In this document: positions 12,192-23,063 of the stretch, one piece after another
Layout of the letters: the number at the start of each line of letters is the position of its first letter
Numbering within the stretch: the stretch's first letter is position 1
Assembly (NCBI GenBank): GCA_010093515.1
Contig: MU001697.1
Location: forward strand, 7,178 to 71,177
Source of the DNA: Lineolata rhizophorae
Taxonomy: Eukaryota > Ascomycota > Dothideomycetes > Lineolatales > Lineolataceae
Reading direction: 5' to 3'
Length of the DNA: 64,000 bases
Notes under the pieces: generated by a model
Told to the model about the DNA's origin: nothing
The model's input: the letters and a program-made list of their open reading frames with translations, nothing else
Databases searched by the model: none
Made by a program: the position numbers and the translations under genes

Positions 12192-12727
12192 ACGACGACG
12201 ACGCTGGCGGCCCCGCGCCGCCCGAGCGCGGCGCCCCGCCGGGCGCGCGCGTCTTCTACCACGCGGGGTCGGCGCACCTGTCGACGAGCGACTTCGGCGT
12301 GCTGTTCCCGTGGGTGGCGCGGCGGGTGTTCGGCGCGACGCAAGGGGGCGAGCGGGCCGTTGGGTTGGGCGTGCGGGCCGTGTTGCAGGTGCTGAGGGGG
12401 GCAGGGGTGGAGGTTGCGGGGTGGGGAGCGGAGCGGTGGGGGGGGCGGGAGAAGAGGAAGGAGGGGGAGGGCGAGGGCGAGGGCGAGGGCGAGGAGGAGG
12501 AGGGCGAGGAAGGGTTCGTGATGGTGGAGGGAAGGGAGGAGAGGGGTGAGGAGAGGGAGGGCGATTGGAAGATTCTGGATGGGAGGGCGAGGATACGGGG
12601 GTGGGTGCCGGTCGGTTTGGAGGAATGGAGGGGCGGGGTGAAGGATGAGGGCGATGAGATGAAGTCGCCGGCGGAGAAGGTGGTGGAGACTGAGGTCTTG
12701 GGCGAGGGTAGGGAGCAAAAGCTGTGA
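10979..12727 (+). CDS. PAF-acetylhydrolase-like serine esterase
   Basis: Intracellular or plasma-type platelet-activating-factor acetylhydrolase family (alpha/beta hydrolase), predicted to release short acyl groups from the sn-2 position of phospholipids. One exon, 582 residues from the ATG at 10979, preferred over an in-frame ATG at 10934 because MSSWLSRLSPSPSFPEY begins the conserved region in a good GCCATG context. Visible motifs are FFSHGLGGSRNAYS (oxyanion side), the nucleophile elbow GHSFGAAT, the acid region ILLLDPW and the late histidine block in AHLSTSDFGVLFPW. The sequence between the Asp and His regions holds a (GAC)n-encoded Asp/Ala run. The C-terminal ~120 residues are Glu/Gly-rich and probably disordered. 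No signal peptide is seen, so it is likely cytosolic. The last three residues (QKL) only weakly resemble a peroxisomal signal. Confidence 0.88.
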
Positions 12728-13300
12728 GCGAATAGATGGCGCAGAATTGTTAGAACTAATAGCGCTGTAGAACCTCCAATGCAATTTTACATCACTGTTG
12801 CAAAGCCAGTGCAGCCGCGACGTGTTCGTCGAGCTAAGTTCGCATTGCACGGTTTCACGTGCCATAGTTTTCTTATCTTTAAATTGGGGCGGTGTCCGTC
12901 TGTAAGTCTCAAGAAAATAGAAGCGACTTCGATCTACTCATAATGTTATGTATGGGGGGCTGCAACTAAATGGGCAAATTGAGTCTAGACTCGGGTATTT
13001 ACGCAATGCTTTATTGCATGTTGAAAGCTCCAACCGAGGTTCGTAGCTACTAAGCTAGAGTCGAAGCTCTCTCAACTCAACACTAGAGCTTCCCTTCTCC
13101 GTCTCCACCGCACAACTACTACCTTAATTGAAATTGAACCACAGCATTCAGCTTCGGGCACTGCGTCTGTTATACTGATAGCTCTTTGCAATATCTTCGA
13201 CCCAAGGTCCCTTCAAGCCCTCCAAACCTCAACACGCTACAGGACTGTGCATCCCACCCCTTGAAAACCCCCGAAACAACCACCCATCCATCCAACAACC
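12728..13300. other. Intergenic, esterase 3' end / crotonase promoter
   Basis: 573 bases between tandem plus-strand genes, AT-richer than the flanking coding regions. A C/A-rich leader (about 13196-13300) precedes the crotonase ATG. No gene is seen. Confidence 0.5.
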
Positions 13301-14188
13301 ATGCCTCCGTTCCCGGACCCCCCATCCCCGACCGACCCCGAACCCACCGCCCTCCTCGTCTCCACCGACGCCCGCGGCATCACAACCATCACGCTCAACC
13401 GGCCGCACGTCCGCAACGCCGTGAACCGGGCCCTCGCGCACAAGCTCGTGGCCGCGCTCGCCGCCTTCGACGCGGCGCCCTCGCAGCGCGTCGCCATCCT
13501 GGCCGGGGCGGGCGGGGCCTTCTGCGCGGGCTTCGACCTGCACGAAGCCGCGCGGCTGGGCGCGTCCTCGGCGTCGCCTTCGCGGCAGCCCTGGGCGCGC
13601 GCCGCCCCCATGGGCCCCTCCCGCCTCCGCCTCGCCAAGCCCCTCGTCGCCGCCATCCACGGGCCCGCCCTCGCCGGCGGCCTCGAGCTCGCCCTGCTCG
13701 CCGACCTGCGCGTCTGCAGCGCCCACGCGTCCACGGTCCTCGGCGCGCCGTGCCGCCGCTGGGGGGTGCCGCTGATCGACGGCGGGACCGTGCGGCTGCC
13801 GCGCGTGGTGGGGCTGGGGCGCGCCTTGGATCTGGTGTTGACGGGGCGGGCGGTCGGGGCGAGGGAGGCGCTGGGCATGGGCTTGGTGAATAGGGTGGTT
13901 GGGGAGATGGAGGAGGGGGGGAGGGAGGGGGGGGAGTTGGTCTTGGAGGAGGCGGGGAGGTTGGCGGGCATGCTTGTGGCGTTTCCGAGGGAGTGCATGT
14001 TGGCGGATAGGAGGAGCGTCTATCACGGGGTGTTTGAGGCGGGGACGTGGGAGGATGCGATGAGGTTTGAGTTTGAGGAGGGGCAGAAGGTGTTGAGTGA
14101 AGGGTTGGAGGGCGCGAAGAGGTTCAGTGAGGGTGAGGGGAGGCATGGGAGCTTTGCCGGTGGAGAAGCGGGCAAGGCCAAGTTGTGA
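13301..14188 (+). CDS. Crotonase (enoyl-CoA hydratase/isomerase) family, peroxisomal signal
   Basis: Single exon, 295 residues, matching the usual crotonase length. CoA and oxyanion-hole motifs are visible: ITLNRPHVRNAVN (31-43), GAGGAFCAGFDLHEAA (69-84), HGPALAGGLELALLADLRV (120-138) and the DGGTVRLPR loop after 160. Glu129 in GGLEL matches the first catalytic Glu of mitochondrial enoyl-CoA hydratase. The position of the second (Pro-Glu in the family) is Pro150-Cys151, so a standard hydratase reaction is doubtful. The CRRWGVPLIDGGTVRLPR block is, from memory, shared by an uncharacterised bacterial and fungal subgroup. The protein ends GKAKL; AKL is an accepted PTS1, which suggests import into peroxisomes and a role in acyl-CoA metabolism. 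Substrate unknown. Confidence 0.9.
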   Translation: MPPFPDPPSPTDPEPTALLVSTDARGITTITLNRPHVRNAVNRALAHKLVAALAAFDAAPSQRVAILAGAGGAFCAGFDLHEAARLGASSASPSRQPWARAAPMGPSRLRLAKPLVAAIHGPALAGGLELALLADLRVCSAHASTVLGAPCRRWGVPLIDGGTVRLPRVVGLGRALDLVLTGRAVGAREALGMGLVNRVVGEMEEGGREGGELVLEEAGRLAGMLVAFPRECMLADRRSVYHGVFEAGTWEDAMRFEFEEGQKVLSEGLEGAKRFSEGEGRHGSFAGGEAGKAKL

Positions 14189-15040
14189 GGACCGCCAGTA
14201 GTGGTGGAGAATGAGAGGATACCTTGACTGATGTATCTGGACGCCGATGTCTTGAAGAAGGCTTCAAAGTATAGCAACAAGTCTACGGCTTCTATTTTAC
14301 GTATTTACGAACCCGCCGGGTTGTTGCGTGCCAATCGCGGGCCGAGAAATGACATTACTTTATTCTATACTATATTTATAGACTCATACCATACTAGACA
14401 TAGAAACTGTATTTATGTTTGTGCACTAGTAGACTAACTAATTCTACAAATGTACGTGCACTTCTCACAGCAACAAGATTAATTGCACAAGAAACTAGAA
14501 CATAATCGGTAAGAGCCACCAAGCTACTATCTTAATTTTCACGTGTATTTTCATGCTACATTCAAAGATAGGTGTACGATATCATATTCTAGGACCTCGT
14601 TGCTAAGCATAGCATGCAGCATCCGATACTCAAACCAGAACCCCAGCCAGCAGGAGATGAAGATTAATCTCTGGCTTTTACCGATATGAACGTGCACATA
14701 TATGTATATAGCGAGTCAAAATTGCGCCAAGACAACATGGAGCGCCTACAATTTACAAACTTTCATATGCCACCGGGTTGGATAAAGTGCTTAAAATGGA
14801 TCCAAATGCCATCCTTTAGATAGAATCAGCACGAACTCTGGCCATTACACTGGATTACTCCCTACACTACTAAATGTGAGCTCAGCATTGTCCTATGAGG
14901 ATCAAAGAGTGACCGCATCGGTGGGTATTCCGTAGGTATCACATAATCATAATCTAACTAACACTACAATAGAGCAGCTATACGAAAGCAGCACACGCCC
15001 AGAAGAGATATTCTCCTCAGATGCAAGTTTCACAAATCTC
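14189..15040. other. Convergent intergenic region, 3' ends of crotonase and MFS carrier
   Basis: 852 bases between two convergent genes, clearly AT-rich relative to the coding sequence, with TATATTTATA-like stretches near 14370 and 14700. No gene is seen; it holds two 3' ends and terminators. Confidence 0.5.
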
Positions 15041-17136
15041 TCACGAGCTCCGGCTTCCAAAAGGCTCGAAAGGAAACAAGGCGGCAACGATCGCCATGAG
15101 GGCATATAGCGCAGCACAAATGTAGATTGGGACAGGAGTGGTCGTCTGGCGAGCGGACGATTAGTTTGATTTCTGTGGGAGCATGCTAACGCAGTTCCCA
15201 GCCCATTTCCAGCCCCTGGTAACGATTGCAAAAGATAGGGAAAGACCAGGAAATAACTTACATCTGCCACAGTAGCAATGACAGCACTCATGATTCCCAT
15301 GATTCTGTTCAACCCGATCGCGATTCCGTTTCCGGTGCCACGATGCGCCGAAGGAAGCACCTCAGGCGTGTACGCATACAACGTACCGTAGTAAATATTC
15401 TGCAGGCAATGCCGTCAGCAACCCTAGCCGAGTACAATCCCAACCCCCCTCAATAGCTTCCTCCGTCCGAATCCATAACTCACCAAGCAAAAGTTCACCG
15501 TGCACGTGAAGCCCAAGTTCTGACTCGCGCTCCGTACGGCCGTGTACGCGAAGAAAAACGTCATGCTGAGCAGCGCACCGATGATCATGGTGCCCCTGCG
15601 GCCCCAGAACCACTTCTGCCTGCACATCCAGCCGGCCAGGAGCGGGCCCCAGATGCCGCAGAAGTTGACGAGAGTGTAGTTGCGCCAGGTGATGTAGGGG
15701 CTGTCCTGGCCGAACTCAGCGCCGCGCGAAGCCAGATACGACGGCAGGAAGACGTTGTACAGCGGGTAGGCGAGCCCGATGAGCAGCCATGAGAACCAGA
15801 TGAGTGACGTCGACAGGGCCATGCGCCGTGTCGCGTACAGGCCCTTCAGGTGCGTCCAGACCTCGCCGCCGGAGAAGCGCTTCTTGGCGTGCGCCGTGAC
15901 CGAGGCCCGGCGCTCCTGCGCGGTCCCCGTGACGCCGCACGCCTCGAGCGCCTCGATCGTGAGGCTGCAGGTGCGGCCGTGCTTGTCGGCGATCTTGCGC
16001 AGCGTGGCGACCACTTCGGCGTCCTTGCCCTCGCCCATGAGGTACTTGGGCGTCTCGGTCAGCCGGATCACCGTCACCCGCAGGATGGACATGACGAAGA
16101 CGAGCGAGCCCGACGCGAACCAGACGTAGCGCCAGCCCTTGTTGTTATCGTAGGTGCACGTCTCGGCCGATTCGCAGCTGTAGTTGGGCATGAAACCCCA
16201 GGCGAAGAGGCCGGCGATGAGCTGGCCGATACCTATTGGAGAAGGAATAAGGGTTTAGTCGCCATATACGTGCATGAGAAAGGGGGGGAGTTTATAGAGG
16301 TGTCTCAGCTTAGCGAGATATATCTCCAAGGAGCGAACGAGCTAGATTCATCTCCCGAGACGGGATAGATTGGGCAACTCACCCCACCAGGCGGCCATCA
16401 TGGTCACCATCCATTGTCGCTGCGATGGTAGATACTCGAGAAAGACGGCCGTGTCGAGCACCAGGTTGCCGCCACCGCCAAACGCGCTCAGACACACAAA
16501 TAGGCCTAGCACGATCCAGTTGGGCGACGAACCGGCGACAATGGCGAAGATGGAGCAGATGAGCAGCGAGAGGTTGAACGCGTACTTGCGGCCGATGATG
16601 TCGGCGCCGAGCCCCCAGAACAGAGCGCCGGTGAGCATGCCGACGTAGGCGGCGATGGTCAGGCCGCGCTCGTAGCTGGGCTCGAACTCGAGCGTGGCCT
16701 GGACGGCGATGATGGATTGGATGAGTAGAATAAGCGAGTCGACGGCATAGCTGGAGTTTGCAAGAATTAGTTGGCATTTGCTTAGTCGTCGAGCGGAATG
16801 GAGCGGAGCAGAGCGGAGTGAGTCGCGGTAGAGTCGAAGTCGGGCGAACTGGACACCGGAATGTGACGCACCCAAATCCACTCAAGCAGAACAGTTTCCA
16901 GTGCCACGTAGTGAAGCCGATCTCGTCAATCGCCTGTTGGACGTCAGATGCTTGTCGACGGTCCGCGTTGTCGGGCCAGAACCCAAACCCACATCATTGA
17001 CCAAGTGCATCTTCGCGGCCAAGACCGGATCGACATCCTCCAAGGAGAGTAGGTCGCCCTTGCGGATGGAATCGGCGTCGGTCGGCTCCAGCACATCCTG
17101 GCCCGCCTCAACGTCCTTCTTCTCAATGTCGGTCAT
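15041..17136 (-). CDS. MFS transporter, SV2/sugar-transporter type
   Basis: Major facilitator with 11-12 predicted membrane segments. The start MTDIEKKDVEAGQDVLEP (ATG 17136) is acidic and cytosolic. Exons join in phase: VND to AIDEIGFTTWHWKLF, then SGFG to YAVDSLILL, WWG to IGQLIAGLFAW, FCL to NIYYGTLYAYTPE, and VAD to TTTPVPIYICAAL, ending FEPFGSRSS with TGA at 15041-15043. Typical blocks are the GADIIGRKYAFN loop between segments 2 and 3, an IRLTETPKYLMGEGKDAE central loop, and TPEVLPSAHRGTGNGIA. The layout (central Cys-containing loop, PSAHRGTG motif) resembles fungal metabolite carriers related to bacterial niacin and SV2-like porters. The substrate cannot be inferred. Five introns are supported. 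Confidence 0.92.
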
Positions 17137-18458
17137 TGTCGACGGGAGCGCACAACGGTCCGAGGATACCTATTCTCAACCGCCGAGACAATTGCACGTG
17201 CGCTTAATGCTTTCCCCGCCTTGTGTGCTACCACGACGGGGTCAGGATGAGGGGAAGAAAAAGCTTCCAGCACAAAGCAAGGATGCAAGCTCCGACCCGC
17301 GCAACCGGGCTGGATGCGCAGCTAATTAAGTATCTGGACCCTTGAGCTGGAGCCGCGTGCACCAGGGTCCCGGTCGTCATTTTATCGCCAAAGCGCGCAT
17401 CGCGTGGGTAATGGGGTGTGGTGAGAGAGTGGGCGGTTGCGCCTGATGGGATACCGTGGCGCGAAGTTACGCCATGATCGGCGGCTCGCACCCCGAAAAG
17501 CAGAATCCCAAGCAACCTTGCGGCCAGGGCGCGCCGTGCTACGCAACGAGAGGTACCGACTGCGATAGCTCCCAGGGCGGCCATGGTAGATCGGTGAGGC
17601 CGTTCCACTGAGGCCTTTCGGACGGCCCGTTATCAACCTTGGGCCGAAGAGGCAGGAATCCTTCCTCGCCAGGAACGGCTCGAAAGTCCGGCGAGCAGGG
17701 CCACCTGGGGCCACCACTCACGTATTCGTGACTGAGGGCGTGTGTTCTCTACCCGAGCAGGTGTTCGAGGCCTTGCCGTGCTTCTCGCGACCGGCTTGCG
17801 GGCGAATAGAAGCTGACGGGCCCTGGACTCTGCGCAGAGGCATAGATGGGGGTTTGGGTGCTGAGCGACGGCCCGGCGATACTGGGATGTTGCGCGCCGA
17901 GGGAGCATCGCGTGCGGGCTGCTGCAGCCCGTCGCAGGGTTCGTGATGATAAGGAGGCGCTGGCGGAGCGGCGCGGCGATTGGCCTGGATTCGTCCCCGT
18001 CCGGAGCTCTCGACCTTCCGTGTAGGGTGCGACGTTGCGGCGGCGATCTGCAAGGCTCCAGGTTAACCCCGGAGCAATTTGGGGCCCGTCTCATGAGTCT
18101 CGCGGATTGCCGCACGCGGGATGAGGCTGGGCGCGGGAGCTCTACGGCGTCGCACATGGCCGACGTGCTCGCGGTTGCTTTTGCGTAACTGCCGGGGACC
18201 AATCGCGGGAGGGCTTCGGCCTCGAATTCTGCTATAATTGAAATGTTTTATAAGCTTCTGTGTTTCGAGCAGCAGCGGCGGCGATGCGACCGGCGGAGGC
18301 GGGGACCACTGGGTGTCTCAAGCTGACTAATCGCGCACCCCGCCCAGCACCGCCTTTGCCGCATCCCGTGAACAGGCGTCAGCGTGGCGCGAGGCATCGC
18401 TGCTCGACCTCTCCTACCTCCTGCGCTGCCATGCCACTGCCCTCGAAACCCGTCCCAG
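17137..18458. other. Divergent promoter region, MFS carrier / XPF
   Basis: 1.3 kb between divergent genes. Open frames on both strands are Arg/Pro-rich and not protein-like. A CT-rich leader (about 18330-18458) precedes the XPF start. No gene is seen. Confidence 0.5.
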
Positions 18459-21400
18459 ATGACAGGGGAAGACAAAGCTCCCGTCAAGCTCTCCCTGCCC
18501 CTTGTACGCAGGCCCGCCCCGCGCCTGTCCAGACATCGTCGCCGCCATCGTCAGGGCGCCTTTCGCTAACGCAAAAAACCGACTCCAGGAATTCCAGCAG
18601 GACGCGTTCCGCGAGCTGCGCTCCGAGGACCAGCTCGTCATCATCGCGCGCGGCCTGGGCCTCGTCCGGCTCGCCACGAACCTGCTGCACGCGTACGACG
18701 CGGCGGGCAGCAACCTGGCGCTGGTCGTGGGCGCCGATGACCGCGAGAACAAGTGGCTGGGCGAAGGGCTGGCCGAGCATGCGGCGCGCAGCGGCGCGCC
18801 CGCCTGCCGGGGCCTGACGCTCGTCAACACGGACCTGGTGAGCGTGGCGGCGCGCGAGAGGATGTACGCGCGCGGCGGTGTCTTCAGCATCACGAGCCGC
18901 ATCCTCATCATCGACTTCTTGTCCGGCCTGCTGGATCCGGCGACTGTGTCGGGCGTCGTCGTGCTGCATGCCGAGCGCGTCGTCGCCACCAGCTTGGAGG
19001 CCTTCATTCTGCGCATATACAGGCAGAAGAACAAGGCGGGCTTCCTGAAAGCCTTCTCCGATAGCCCCGAGCCGTTTACGACCGGGTTCGCGCCGCTCCA
19101 GACCATGCTGAGGAACCTGTTCCTGCGCAAGACTGCCCTGTACCCGCGGTTTCATATCCCGGTGCAGAAGAGTCTGGAAGGGAAGAGGCGTGCCGAGGTG
19201 ATTGAGCTAGTGATTGACATGACGGACAATATGCGGGCGATTCAAAATGCAATTCTGGAGTGCATTGAGGTGTCGATTCAGGAACTCAAGAAGTCCAACT
19301 CGGGCATCGAGATGGAGGACTGGAACACTGACAGTGCATTGCACAAGAACTTTGACGTGATTGTCAGGCGGCAGCTTGACCCGGTTTGGCACCGCACTAG
19401 TTTCCGGACAAGACAGATTGTTCGCGACCTCACACTTTTACGCACCATCCTCCAGTATGACCTAAGTATCTTGCTGCCCGAGGATCGTTATATAGGCTGA
19501 CCCTTGCAGAGCTGTTCTCACTTATGACGCTGTGAGTTTTCAGAAGTATCTCGACACCGTGCTCGCCGCCTCTGCTCCTCCACCCGGCACAACCCGTTCG
19601 ACTCAATCCCCCTGGCTATTCCTCGATGCGGCGCACACCCTTTTTGACACAGCGAAGCGTCGCGTCTACACTGGCAAGCTGCCCTCTGCAAAGCAGGCCG
19701 CAAGCACAAGTGGGACAGACCAGGCTCTCCAACCTGTCCTCGAAGAGCTCCCCAAGTGGGCCCAACTAGCCGACGTTCTCGAGGAAATCGAGCGCGACAT
19801 CTATTTCAACCCTCCCGTCACAGACGACTCCAATGGAACCGTGCTTATCATGTGCGGCGATCAGCGCACGTGCAGCCAGCTGCGCGAGTACCTCCAGACT
19901 ATGTGGGTGCAGCCGAACGAGGGTGACGTGAACGAGGACGACAAAGACGTCTCTGGCGGAGCTCAACAGGCGAGTACCCCTTCCGCCTCCTTCATGATGC
20001 GCCGCAAGCTGCGCAACTACCTTGCCTGGAAGCGCGACTTCTCGCGGGTAAGCGCCAACCTATTCGCCGAGAACCAAAAGTCCATCAACGGCCAGTACGG
20101 CGACGCGCGGGGCGGGCAGAGCGCCCGCGGCAGAGCTCCGCCCAACAAGCGGCGGCGGGTACGCGGCGGGGCCAGCGCCGCGGCGGCGGGGGGGCCGGCG
20201 CGGACTGCGAGCGGGAGCGTAACGACTGCTGGAGACAAGGACGCGCACGTGGCAAGCCTGCTGGCGGAGCTGGCGCCGACCGAGGCCGAGGCGGCGCAAA
20301 AGGGCGAGATCGGGGCGGACCCGCTCGAAGACATGGACGACTATTACAAGCTGTACGAGATGAAGGACCTCGTTATCGTGCACCCGTACGACGGCGACAT
20401 GGATGAGCACGTGCTGGAGGAGGTGCGGCCGCGCTACGTGGTCATGTACGAGCCGGAGCCGGCCTTTATCAAGCGGCTCGAGGTGTACCGGTCCTCGCAC
20501 ACGGGCTGCTCCGTCAAGGTCTATCTCATGTACTACGGTGCGAGCGTCGAGGAGCAGCGGCTGCTGTCGGCCATCCGCCGCGAGAAGGACGCCTTCACCA
20601 AGCTGATCCGCGAGCGCGGCGCCATGGCCCTGACGCTCAACTCGACCGCGCCGCCCGACCCTCAGGAGCAGTTCCTGCGCACCGTCAACACGCGCATCGC
20701 GGGCGGGGGCCGCGTGGCGGCCGCGACAGCGCAGCCGCCGCGCGTCGTGGTCGACGTGCGCGAGTTCCGCTCGTCGCTGCCATCGCTGCTGCACGCCGCC
20801 GCCACCGTCGTCGTGCCCTGCATGCTGACCGTCGGCGACTACGTGCTGACGCCCGACGTGTGCGTCGAGCGCAAGTCGGTGCGCGACCTCATCGCCTCCC
20901 TGGCCAACGGCCGCCTCTTCAACCAGGCCGAGACGATGCTGCTGCACTACCGCACGCCCGCGCTGCTCATCGAGTTCGACGTCGGCAAGAGCTTCACGCT
21001 CGAGCCCTTCTCGGACGTGGGCGGGAGCGCGGCCTCGGGCCCGACGGGCTCCGCCGGCGCCCAGCTCGGCGCCCCGGACCTCCAGGCCAAAATCGCCATG
21101 CTGGCCCTCGCGTTCCCCCGCCTGCGCATCGTCTGGTCCTCGAGCCCCTACCAGACGGCCGAGATCTTCGCCGAGATCAAGAAGAACGCCGAGGAGCCGG
21201 ACCCGGTGCGGGCGGTGCAGGCGGGGCTGGAGGACGGCGGCGCGCCGGCGGCCGCGGGCGCCGGAGTGGGCGCCGCGCCCGGCTTCGCGCAGACGCCGCT
21301 GGACATGCTGCGCGAGGTGCCGGGCGTGACGGACAGGGTGGCGGCGAGGCTGGCGCTCGAGGTGGGGAGTCTGGCTGAGTTGGCGAATTTGGACGAGGAT

Positions 21401-21478
21401 GAGATTGCTGGGTTGGTGGGGAGGGAGGCCGCGAGGCAGGTTTGGCGGTTTTTTAATAGGGATGTGTATGAGGATTGA
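18459..21478 (+). CDS. RAD1: DNA repair endonuclease XPF/Rad1
   Basis: Catalytic subunit of the structure-specific nuclease (XPF-ERCC1 / Rad1-Rad10) that cuts 5' of lesions in nucleotide excision repair and acts in recombination and crosslink repair. Three exons give 959 residues: 18459-18503, 18589-19454 and 19510-21478. Exon 1 (MTGEDKAPVKLSLPL) joins in frame to EFQQDAFRELRSEDQLVIIARGLGL, the conserved N-terminus of the helicase-like domain; intron 1 has a GCTAAC branch site. Intron 2 joins LRTILQ to AVLTYDAVSFQKYLD. A basic NKRRRVRGG patch is a possible nuclear signal. The ERCC4 nuclease core reads VVVDVREFRSSLPS, then GDYVLTPDVCVERKSVRDL, with the GDX(n)ERKXXXD signature intact (E757, R758, K759, D763). 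A C-terminal tandem helix-hairpin-helix (MLREVPGVTDRVAARL) binds the partner. Full length for the family. Confidence 0.97.
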
Positions 21479-22213
21479 GGGGTTGTATGCGAGAGGGAAG
21501 GGAGGGAGGGAGGGGGGGAGGGAGGGTGCTGTGGGAGGGAGGGTGCTGTGGGATTGGGATTGGGTTCCACGGCTGTGGGTTGTGGCTGGGTGTGTATGAT
21601 TACTGGATATAGATGTGGACTCCTTGCGCTGCGAACTAAAATAGTTTCATTGTTGGCGCTGTTGGGTTTTATATAGCGATGTACGCCGATCCTAGTCAAT
21701 TAAGAGCGTGGCTATTTATCCATTTGCTATCGTTGGCATGGCCCGATATAGTTTTACTACTGCACTTTTAGACGTACAACTCCGCTCAAGATTGACGTCG
21801 AGGTGGTATTACCATGGTAGAAGTCTTGTGTCTCTAGACGCGACTTTTGCCACTTAAATCTGATGAGAATTATTTCTACCTCCTGAACTGTCTAACATGG
21901 CTTGAGAGTGTTCAAATTTTTGAGGCTAAGAGACATCCTTGTCTGTTAGACACGCTTTAGAATATCACACAATTTTTTATTTTGTTTTATCTTATTTTGT
22001 TTTTTCAGCATTTGGACATATAATCTAGCCATATTTTGCTCAGACGCCAATGTTACATCAATCGGCGTATTTATATCTTTGATACAACTTTGTACACACA
22101 AGAGCCGAATGACGCCCCTTCCACGACCCAAGCGTCCAAAGCTGAGAGGGGAAATCCTAATAATGCATCATCGAGAAGAGTCAAATCCCCATCATCCACC
22201 ACCCTTCACTTCC
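21479..22213. other. Convergent intergenic region, XPF / Cbp4
   Basis: 735 bases holding the two 3' ends. A G-rich tract lies just after the XPF stop (see its own entry); the rest (about 21600-22080) is AT-rich with TTTTATTTTG-type repeats. No gene is seen. Confidence 0.5.
21494..21543 (+). repeat. Guanine-rich tract with quadruplex potential
   Basis: A run of GGGA/GGGAGGG units with at least six G-triplets separated by one to two bases, starting about 16 bases after the XPF stop codon on the sense strand. This satisfies the common G3+N1-7 quadruplex pattern, and it would lie in the XPF mRNA 3' end. Confidence 0.7.
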
Positions 22214-23063
22214 TCACTCGACCGCTTCATGGATCTGGCGCTTGATCTCCGCCTTCTCCCTGATCATCTCCGCCGCCACGCTCTCCCTCTTCTGCCGCGC
22301 CACCTGCTCGGCCATCTTCCTGTCCTTCTTCAGCTCCTCGGCCTGGACGACCCAGACTGTTGCATCTCAAATCAGCGTCATGGGGCGATAGGTGCACGCA
22401 CCCGAGCAAGAAAGGAACCAACAAGAGGGGCAAAATGGGGAGGGAGAGACAGGCTGGCCGAGCCAGGTGCGACGACAGGAAAGGGCCGCGGACTCACTCG
22501 GCTTGTCCGACTTGGAGTACTCCTTCAGCTTGGTGACGTAGTCGTCGAACTCCTGCGCGACCCTATCGCGGTTCTCGAGCGAGCGCTTCTGCAGCTCGGG
22601 GCTGTATTTCTGCGGCACGGGCGTCAGGACCGCTGCGGGCGGGTAGCGAGGGTAGGCAGATGGCCGGCCGGCTAGCTGCGCGCACCCACCTTGAACAGCT
22701 CCTCTTCCGTCGGCGTCACGTACGACACGAGCATCGGCCCGCCGACGCACAGGGCCACGCCGCTGCACCCGTCCGACCAGTCAGTCAAGCACTCGCTCAG
22801 TCGCTCGTCCACCTCCCCGGTCCGTCCCACGCCTTCAACCGACAGCGACGCCCGCCGCGCAGGAAAAAGACAGCAGCGGCAACCGCCGGCGCGCCACAGC
22901 CGGGCGGCTCTCCCGGCGGAGGATGGGCGGGCACGTGACGCGGGAGACGAAGAGGGAAAGAGGCGCGAGGGAGGCGGGGAGGTTGGTTTGGGGGGGTGGC
23001 AGCGGGGGGTTTCGCGGGACTTTACGCTGTGAGGGCTTTGGCCCAGGTGCCAGCCGGCGGCAT
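22214..23063 (-). CDS. CBP4: Cbp4-like cytochrome bc1 assembly factor
   Basis: Small inner-mitochondrial-membrane protein needed for assembly of cytochrome b into complex III. Four exons give 121 residues: 23026-23063, 22690-22762, 22498-22609 and 22214-22356; all phases agree. The start [13 protein letters not shown] leads into one membrane segment, [16 protein letters not shown], followed by the Cbp4 signature [43 protein letters not shown] charged coiled-coil-like C-tail (about residues 75-121) ends in HEAVE. The intron after exon 1 is long (263 nt) with a CTGAC branch site close to the CAG acceptor. The length and order of blocks match the family; the assignment is from memory of the motif. 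Confidence 0.9.

Noticed and set aside
11654-12865. 403-codon minus-strand frame opposite the PAF-acetylhydrolase-like gene
   Set aside because: Pro/Leu/Arg and Gly/Val runs expected from the antisense of a GC-rich coding exon; the plus strand has the full hydrolase motif set.
13229-14146. 305-codon minus-strand frame opposite the crotonase
   Set aside because: Antisense shadow of a GC-rich single-exon gene; no motif of its own.
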